From Propionibacteriaceae bacterium (lineage in GTDB: Bacteria; Actinomycetota; Actinomycetes; Propionibacteriales; Propionibacteriaceae): a stretch of 10,752 nucleotides of DNA. Numbering within the stretch: position 1 is the stretch's first letter; each line of letters begins with the position of its first letter. The DNA lies in contig PMBM01000116.1 of assembly GCA_003153855.1 (NCBI GenBank), forward strand, positions 11,355-22,106, given 5' to 3'. The translations under genes and the position numbers were made by a program. Shown one piece after another: positions 6,977 through 10,752 of the stretch. A model generated the notes under the pieces. It was given only the letters and a program-made list of their open reading frames with translations, had not been told where the DNA came from and searched no databases.

Positions 6977-7118
6977 ACCCGAGTTGTGGTTGTTGTGAGC
7001 AGGAGGTCTGGTCAGTACCCGAGTTGTTGTTGTTCTCAGAGCCAACCGGGTGCTCAGAACAACAACTGCTCGGGTGCTCGGCTCGGACGGCTCCGTCCTA
7101 CCCTCGAAAACAACCACA
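6977..7118. repeat. Nested inverted-repeat element built from four copies of a ~24-nt unit
   Basis: Two forward copies of a GTT-rich unit beginning ACCCGAGTTGT lie at 6977-7000 and 7017-7040. Two reverse copies, AAC-rich, lie at 7052-7075 and about 7103-7118. The inner pair can fold into a long hairpin (7017-7042 with 7052-7075): 7 bp ACCCGAG/CTCGGGT, a 2x2 internal loop, 11 bp of GTTGTTGTTCT, a 2-nt bulge and 4 bp, with a 9-nt loop. The outer pair adds 10 bp (TGTGGTTGTT/AACAACCACA) plus 3 bp GAG/CTC around it. AGGTCTGG also recurs at 7004-7011 and 7123-7130. The composition differs from the neighbours. It may be a dispersed palindromic repeat or miniature element, a structured RNA, or a transcript-end structure for the thymidine phosphorylase gene. 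Confidence 0.65.
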
Positions 7119-7157
7119 GATCAGGTCTGGGCGTGAAGCGTCTGCCAACCGGCCGGC

Positions 7158-8441
7158 TCAGGCGATGCGGTCGATCACCCTGGTCGACGGGACCGGGACT
7201 GGGTCCGACCCGTACGCCACGCACCCCTCCAACGCCTCCAATGCCCGGGCGATCTTCGACGGGTCGGTCGTGTGCAGGGTGAGTACGGGCTCGCCCGCGG
7301 TCACCCTGTCGCCCGGCTTGCGGTGGATCTCGACGCCGGCCGCGAGGTCGACGGGGTCCTCCTTGCGCGCCCGTCCGGCGCCCAGCCGCCAAGCGGCGAC
7401 GGCGATCGGACGTGCCGGCATGGCCATGACGTACCCGTCCTGCGGGGCGGTGACGACCTCGCTGTGGGTCGCGATCGGCAGCGGAGCGTCGGGATCTCCG
7501 CCCTGAGCTGCGATCATCCGCCGCCAGACGTCCATGGCGCGGCCGTCGACGAGGGCCTCTGCCGGGTCGACGTCCCCGCGGCCCGCGAGCGCGAGCATCT
7601 CCCGGGCCAGGGCAACGGTCAGCTCGACGACATCGGCGGGCCCGCCGCCGGCGAGGACCTCGACCGACTCCCGTACCTCCAGGGCGTTGCCGACCGTGAG
7701 CCCCAGCGGCGTCTCCATGTCCGTGAGGAGCGCGATGGTCGCGAGCCCGGCGTCGTTGCCGAGGTCGACCATGGTCCGTGCCAGCGCGCGGGCGTCCGCC
7801 TCGGCCTGCATGAACGCGCCCGAGCCTGTCTTCACGTCGAGAACGAGGGCGCCCGAGCCCTCGGCGATCTTCTTGCTCATGATCGAGCTGGCGATCAGCG
7901 GGATGGACTCGACGGTCGAGGTGATGTCGCGCAGGGCGTACAGCTTCTTGTCCGCGGGCGCGAGCCCGGCGCCGGCCGCACAGATGACCCCGCCGACCTC
8001 GCGAAGCTGCGCAAGCATCTCCTCCGGGCTGATGTCGGCGCGCCAGCCACGGATGGACTCGAGCTTGTCGAGCGTGCCACCCGTATGGCCCAGACCGCGG
8101 CCGGAGAGCTGCGGGACGCGGACTCCGTACGCGGCGACCAGCGGTACGAGGGGAAGGGTGATCTTGTCGCCGACGCCGCCCGTCGAGTGCTTGTCCGCGG
8201 TCGCCCCGAGGTGGGTGAAGTCCATCCGTTCGCCGCTCGCGATCATCGCCGCGGTCCAGCGGGAGATCTCGGTGCGGGTCATCCCGCGCAGGAAGATCGC
8301 CATCGCCAGCGCTGCCATCTGCTCGTCGGCGACGGCACCCCTCGTGTACGCGTCGATGACCCAGTCGATCTGCGCGTCGCTCAGGGCGCCGCCGTCGCGC
8401 TTGGTGCGGATGACGTCGACTGCATCCATCAGTTCGCTCAT
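7158..8441 (-). CDS. deoA: Thymidine phosphorylase
   Basis: 427 residues, the usual length for bacterial pyrimidine-nucleoside/thymidine phosphorylase. It reversibly splits thymidine (and usually deoxyuridine) with phosphate into thymine and 2-deoxyribose 1-phosphate in the cytosol, for nucleoside salvage. Residues 1-70 belong to the helical domain. The phosphate-site loop KHSTGGVGDK starts at 84, and the family signature SGRGLGHTGGTLDKLESI spans 113-130. The thymine-contacting residues known from E. coli (His85, Arg171, Ser186, Lys190) occur here at the same numbers. The C-terminal domain includes GYVMAM and GVEIHRKPGDRV. It could also accept uridine, as the PyNP group does; sequence alone does not decide. 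The start at 8439-8441 has no Shine-Dalgarno but is preceded by a TAGTGT box 6 nt away. No other deo genes adjoin; the nearest same-strand gene is 112 bp upstream. Confidence 0.96.
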   Translation of the reverse strand: MSELMDAVDVIRTKRDGGALSDAQIDWVIDAYTRGAVADEQMAALAMAIFLRGMTRTEISRWTAAMIASGERMDFTHLGATADKHSTGGVGDKITLPLVPLVAAYGVRVPQLSGRGLGHTGGTLDKLESIRGWRADISPEEMLAQLREVGGVICAAGAGLAPADKKLYALRDITSTVESIPLIASSIMSKKIAEGSGALVLDVKTGSGAFMQAEADARALARTMVDLGNDAGLATIALLTDMETPLGLTVGNALEVRESVEVLAGGGPADVVELTVALAREMLALAGRGDVDPAEALVDGRAMDVWRRMIAAQGGDPDAPLPIATHSEVVTAPQDGYVMAMPARPIAVAAWRLGAGRARKEDPVDLAAGVEIHRKPGDRVTAGEPVLTLHTTDPSKIARALEALEGCVAYGSDPVPVPSTRVIDRIA

Positions 8442-8453
8442 GGCCGCACACTA
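8442..8453 (-). promoter_or_regulatory. Candidate leaderless promoter of thymidine phosphorylase
   Basis: On the minus strand TAGTGT (8453-8448) is followed by 6 nt (8447-8442) and then ATG, placing the likely transcription start on the start codon. No ribosome-binding sequence is present. The -35 region shows no TTGACA-like match. This suggests transcription independent of the membrane-protein gene upstream. Confidence 0.5.
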
Positions 8454-8553
8454 ACGCGCGTCGACCTCAGAGGGAGGTGAGGCGGTTCGCCCCGAAACTC
8501 CGGCCAAGGTCACCGCGTCGACGGTCCGGGAGGCGACTTCGGGACGGGCCGAG

Positions 8554-9450
8554 TCAGGCGACGGTCTCCTCGGCCCCTGCGGCATCGTCGGGCACGCCGG
8601 CTCGCCAGAAGTGGGCTGTCTGGAGGGTCCAGAACGCGATGAACAGAGCGAGGAGCAACGACTCCGCGACGAAGAACCACTGGGGGAACGGGTCGGGGAG
8701 CCAGGTCAGCATGATCCCGATGTCGTAGATCGCCGTCAGCACGATCGTGACGATCATCGCCCAGCTGATGATCCGGTAGCCGCGCTGGTAGTCCGTCGGG
8801 GTCAGCCCCATCACCGTGACCCCCTCGGGAGGGTCCATCGCGTTGATGCGCGCCACCCATGCCAGCAGCAGGAAGAAGCAGAACGCCGCCAGGTTGTGGC
8901 CGTGCACGAACACGAGCTCGCGGGCGAAGAGCCAGAGGATCGCTGACACCAGCCACAGCGCCGCGGGCAGGATCATGCGCCGCAGCTGTACGGATCCGCC
9001 ACCGTGCGTACGCAGGACCCAGATCAGCACACCGATGAGAACGAGCAGTCCCAGAACAAGCAGCGAGCTGACGTTGTTCTCGACGTCGACCAAGGTGGTC
9101 GCCGGGATGCACCTCGCGACGCCTGCCTGGCAGGCGCCGGGGGCCGACGGGCCGACGGTCGTCGGCAGCATGCCGATCGTCGGGGCGAGCATGCCCGCCA
9201 GGTTGAGGGCGCTGTCCTCGCTCTTCTCGCGGCCCATGATGGCGATCAGCGCCATGCCCGTGGCCACGAGGACACCGACGAAGACGTTCCGTACCGGCGA
9301 GTAGTACGACGCGCTGATGGATGTCAGCTGGAGGCCGTGCGTACGGATGATCTCGAGCACGAGCGAGGTCATCAGCAGCAGCGCTGTGGCGACGACGCCC
9401 ATCCGCAGCGCTCTGTACGTGAGGATCGCCGACTGGCTACGACTCGGCAT
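8554..9450 (-). CDS. Polytopic membrane protein of unknown function
   Basis: 298 residues with about eight hydrophobic spans, near 14-34, 54-72, 81-97, 128-146, 157-175, 182-200, 226-248 and 258-277. Between spans 1 and 2 is SISASYYSPVRNVFVG, a motif I associate with a family of uncharacterised bacterial membrane proteins; I cannot give it a function. The loop between spans 3 and 4 holds a Cys pair (Cys107, Cys114) that could form a disulfide if outside the cell. A His/Glu-containing stretch (ARELVFVHGHN) sits between spans 5 and 6, and a charged loop (about 201-225) precedes span 7. No transporter, sensor-kinase or enzyme signature is recognisable. ATG 9448-9450 is supported by AGGAG ending 5 nt upstream. 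The C-terminus is short and acidic (DDAAGAEETVA). It is divergent from the GH65 gene. Confidence 0.8.
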   Translation of the reverse strand: MPSRSQSAILTYRALRMGVVATALLLMTSLVLEIIRTHGLQLTSISASYYSPVRNVFVGVLVATGMALIAIMGREKSEDSALNLAGMLAPTIGMLPTTVGPSAPGACQAGVARCIPATTLVDVENNVSSLLVLGLLVLIGVLIWVLRTHGGGSVQLRRMILPAALWLVSAILWLFARELVFVHGHNLAAFCFFLLLAWVARINAMDPPEGVTVMGLTPTDYQRGYRIISWAMIVTIVLTAIYDIGIMLTWLPDPFPQWFFVAESLLLALFIAFWTLQTAHFWRAGVPDDAAGAEETVA

Positions 9451-9481
9451 ATCGGCTCCTAGGGTCGGTCGGCCTCGCCGA

Positions 9482-9506
9482 CAGCGGTGTCGTCTCGATA
9501 CCGCTG
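9482..9506. promoter_or_regulatory. Inverted repeat upstream of the membrane-protein gene
   Basis: CAGCGGT (9482-9488) and ACCGCTG (9500-9506) are perfect 7-bp arms around an 11-bp spacer, 32-56 bp upstream of the membrane-protein start. On the minus strand a TACAGT box (9513-9508) lies just upstream, so the repeat would cover the transcription start and leader. It is a candidate operator or leader hairpin; no regulator is identified. Confidence 0.35.
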
Positions 9507-9539
9507 CACTGTATGAGATGACAGGCCCTCATGGTGATA

Positions 9540-9559
9540 CCCGAGCGCCGCCGCTCGGG
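9540..9559. promoter_or_regulatory. 20-bp inverted repeat at the GH65 promoter
   Basis: CCCGAGCG (9540-9547) and CGCTCGGG (9552-9559) form an 8-bp stem with a 4-nt loop. It ends 2 bp before a plausible plus-strand -10 box, so it occupies the spacer and -35 position. That placement fits a repressor operator for sugar-responsive control better than a terminator. It could also end antisense transcription. The regulator is unknown. Confidence 0.45.
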
Positions 9560-9561
9560 GC

Positions 9562-9567
9562 TAATCT
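9562..9567 (+). promoter_or_regulatory. Candidate -10 box of the GH65 gene
   Basis: TAATCT matches TANNNT and is closer to TATAAT than other boxes here. Transcription would begin near 9574, giving a leader of about 25 nt containing the purine-rich GGGGGAG (9588-9594) ahead of ATG 9599. No recognisable -35 is present; the palindrome occupies that position. Confidence 0.45.
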
Positions 9568-9598
9568 GAGTCGGCGGAACTGCGAGCGGGGGAGCGTG

Positions 9599-10752
9599 AT
9601 GGGCGAGTCTCAGACGGCGGATCCGATCGATCGGAACCGGTTCCCGGTCGACCCTTGGGCGCTGCGAGAGCTCCGGTACAGCAGCCACGACCTCGGCGTC
9701 ACCGAGACGCTCTTCGCGGTCGGGAACGGTTACCTCGGCCTTCGCGGCAACGTGGAGGAGGGCCGCGACGCCTACGCGCACGGCACGTTCATCAACGGCT
9801 TCCACGAGATCTGGCCGATCCACCACGCCGAGGACGCGTACGGTTTCGCGACCGTGGGCCAGACGATCGTCAACGCGCCGGACGCGAAGACGATGCGCCT
9901 GTACGTCGACGACGAGCCGCTGCTGCTCAGCGTCGCCGAGCTCGAGCAGTACGAACGCACTCTCTCGTTCCGCGACGGCGTGCTGACGAGGGAGCTCATC
10001 TGGCACACCCCGGCGGGCAAGCGCGTCAGGCTGCGCTCACGCCGGATGGTGTCCTTCACCGAGCGTCACCTCGCGGTCATGGACTACGAGATCACGATGC
10101 TTGACGTCGCAGCGCCGGTGATCGTGAGCTGCGAGGTCCTCAACCGCCAGGACGGCGAGGACGAGTTCCACGTCGCCTCGCAGGCGATGGGCGCGGGCTG
10201 GGATCCCCGCCGGGCGGCGAAGATCGTCGGACGAGTCCTCCAGCCACACTCGAAGTGGGAGGGCGGGGGCCGTGCGGTGCTCTCGTACTCCGTGACCGCC
10301 TCCGGGATGACGCTGGCCGTGGCCGCTGACCACTCGATCGAGACGTCGGACTGGTACGAGGAGCGCACCCAGATCGACGACGACATCGCCAAGCACGTGT
10401 TCCGCGTCAACGCCACGCCCGGCGTGACGACCCGGATCACGAAGGTCGTCAGCTATCACACCTCGCGCGGCGTGCCGACGCGCGAGCTCGTCGACCGGTG
10501 CCGGCGCACGCTCGACCGTGTCAAGGAGACCGGAACGGAGGCGGCCTTCGCCGCTCAGCGCGCCTGGCTCGACGCGTTCTGGGAGCGCAGCGACGTCGAG
10601 ATCGGCGGCCAGCCGGAGCTCCAGCAGGCCGTACGGTGGAACCTGTTCCAGGTCATCCAGTCGGCTGCTCGTGCCGAGGGCGCCGGGATCCCGGCCAAGG
10701 GCGTCACGGGCTCCGGCTACGACGGGCACTACTTCTGGGACACCGAGATCTA
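9599..10752 (+). CDS. Glycoside hydrolase family 65 protein, N-terminal part (3' end outside window)
   Basis: 384 codons open to the right edge without a stop; GH65 enzymes usually have about 750-800 residues. The family comprises inverting phosphorylases (maltose, trehalose, kojibiose, nigerose) that yield beta-glucose 1-phosphate, plus some hydrolases, acting on alpha-glucosides. Residues 1 to about 270 form the N-terminal beta-sandwich: LRYSSHDLGVTETLFAVGNG, YLGLRGNVEEG, then GTFINGFHEIWPI. A linker helix leads to the alpha/alpha barrel beginning near 320 (RAWLDAFWERSDVEIGG, LQQAVRWNLFQVIQS). The visible end, GYDGHYFWDTEI (373-384), is the conserved substrate-binding WDTE segment. The general acid and the phosphate loop lie downstream, so phosphorylase and hydrolase cannot be told apart. 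There is no signal peptide, so it is cytosolic. ATG 9599 has GGGGGAG 4 nt upstream; GTG 9596 would sit too close to it. Actinobacterial GH65 genes often neighbour a beta-phosphoglucomutase, worth looking for beyond the edge. Confidence 0.92.
   Translation, partial: MGESQTADPIDRNRFPVDPWALRELRYSSHDLGVTETLFAVGNGYLGLRGNVEEGRDAYAHGTFINGFHEIWPIHHAEDAYGFATVGQTIVNAPDAKTMRLYVDDEPLLLSVAELEQYERTLSFRDGVLTRELIWHTPAGKRVRLRSRRMVSFTERHLAVMDYEITMLDVAAPVIVSCEVLNRQDGEDEFHVASQAMGAGWDPRRAAKIVGRVLQPHSKWEGGGRAVLSYSVTASGMTLAVAADHSIETSDWYEERTQIDDDIAKHVFRVNATPGVTTRITKVVSYHTSRGVPTRELVDRCRRTLDRVKETGTEAAFAAQRAWLDAFWERSDVEIGGQPELQQAVRWNLFQVIQSAARAEGAGIPAKGVTGSGYDGHYFWDTEI

Larger units (their letters stand above)
6777..7157. 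other. 381-bp gene-free region rich in palindromes
   Basis: This stretch lies between the PadR start and the thymidine phosphorylase stop. Frames that cross it (for example minus 6932-7117 and plus 6680-7282) show low-complexity Thr/Asn/Val or Arg-rich translations with no family resemblance and no convincing start. It holds the candidate PadR operator (6781-6801), a 14-bp palindrome (6897-6910), a 6-bp stem with a 3-nt loop at 6959-6973 (GCCAGG/CCTGGC), the nested repeat element (6977-7118) and a small GGACG/CGTCC hairpin at 7085-7098. Between about 6811 and 6896 I see nothing. Confidence 0.7.

Noticed and set aside
6932..7117. Possible 61-residue small protein on the minus strand
   Set aside because: Its Val/Thr/Asn runs simply translate the GTT/AAC repeats; there is no ribosome site and the hairpins explain the sequence better.
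6977..7118. CRISPR array
   Set aside because: The repeat copies alternate in orientation, diverge from each other and have unequal spacing; no cas genes are near.
7054..8451. 465-residue minus-strand open frame overlapping thymidine phosphorylase
   Set aside because: Same strand, different frame; Arg/Gly/His-rich low-complexity translation, whereas the deoA frame matches its family throughout.
10037..10729. 230-residue minus-strand open frame
   Set aside because: Antisense to the GH65 coding sequence, which carries clear family motifs in the plus frame.

Overview
The window is GC-rich (about two-thirds G+C by eye), with strong G/C third-position bias and several start codons lacking Shine-Dalgarno sequences but preceded by TANNNT boxes. 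This points to a high-GC actinobacterium, perhaps a Nocardioidaceae-like one; the genus is a guess. No tRNA, rRNA, CRISPR array, prophage or transposase is visible. Most of the window is ordinary chromosomal metabolism.

Layout. 1-1053 (+): C-terminal two-thirds of glycerol kinase, closed by a hairpin terminator at 1086-1125. 1183-1545 (+): small VOC/glyoxalase-like protein. 1617-2816 (+): D-3-phosphoglycerate-dehydrogenase-like 2-hydroxyacid dehydrogenase with an ACT domain, convergent with 2839-4008 (-), a protein made of three tandem YbjQ-type domains. 4130-6232 (+): cytosolic prolyl oligopeptidase (S9A), divergent from the YbjQ protein. 6227-6423 (-): broken remnant of a gene of the type found directly downstream of PadR regulators, overlapping by four bases the end of a PadR-s2-type repressor at 6420-6776 (-). 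6777-7157: gene-free, palindrome-rich stretch with a candidate PadR operator at its left end and a nested inverted-repeat element at 6977-7118. 7158-8441 (-): thymidine phosphorylase. 8554-9450 (-): eight-span membrane protein of unknown function. 9599-10752 (+): N-terminal half of a GH65 alpha-glucoside phosphorylase/hydrolase, running off the end.

How the genes fit together. I see no single pathway. Glycerol kinase, thymidine phosphorylase and the GH65 enzyme are each catabolic entry points (glycerol, deoxynucleosides, alpha-glucosides), and the dehydrogenase may feed serine synthesis or 2-ketoacid reduction. Nearly all genes look like single transcription units; only PadR and its broken partner form an operon. 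Three genes (1617, 4130, 8441) have a TANNNT box 6 or 7 nt before the start codon, the layout of leaderless actinobacterial transcripts. The PadR, membrane-protein and GH65 genes instead have clear Shine-Dalgarno sequences.

The parts most worth a second look are the nested repeat element between PadR and thymidine phosphorylase, the frameshifted PadR partner, the three-domain YbjQ protein, and a marked excess of the palindromic word CGTACG.
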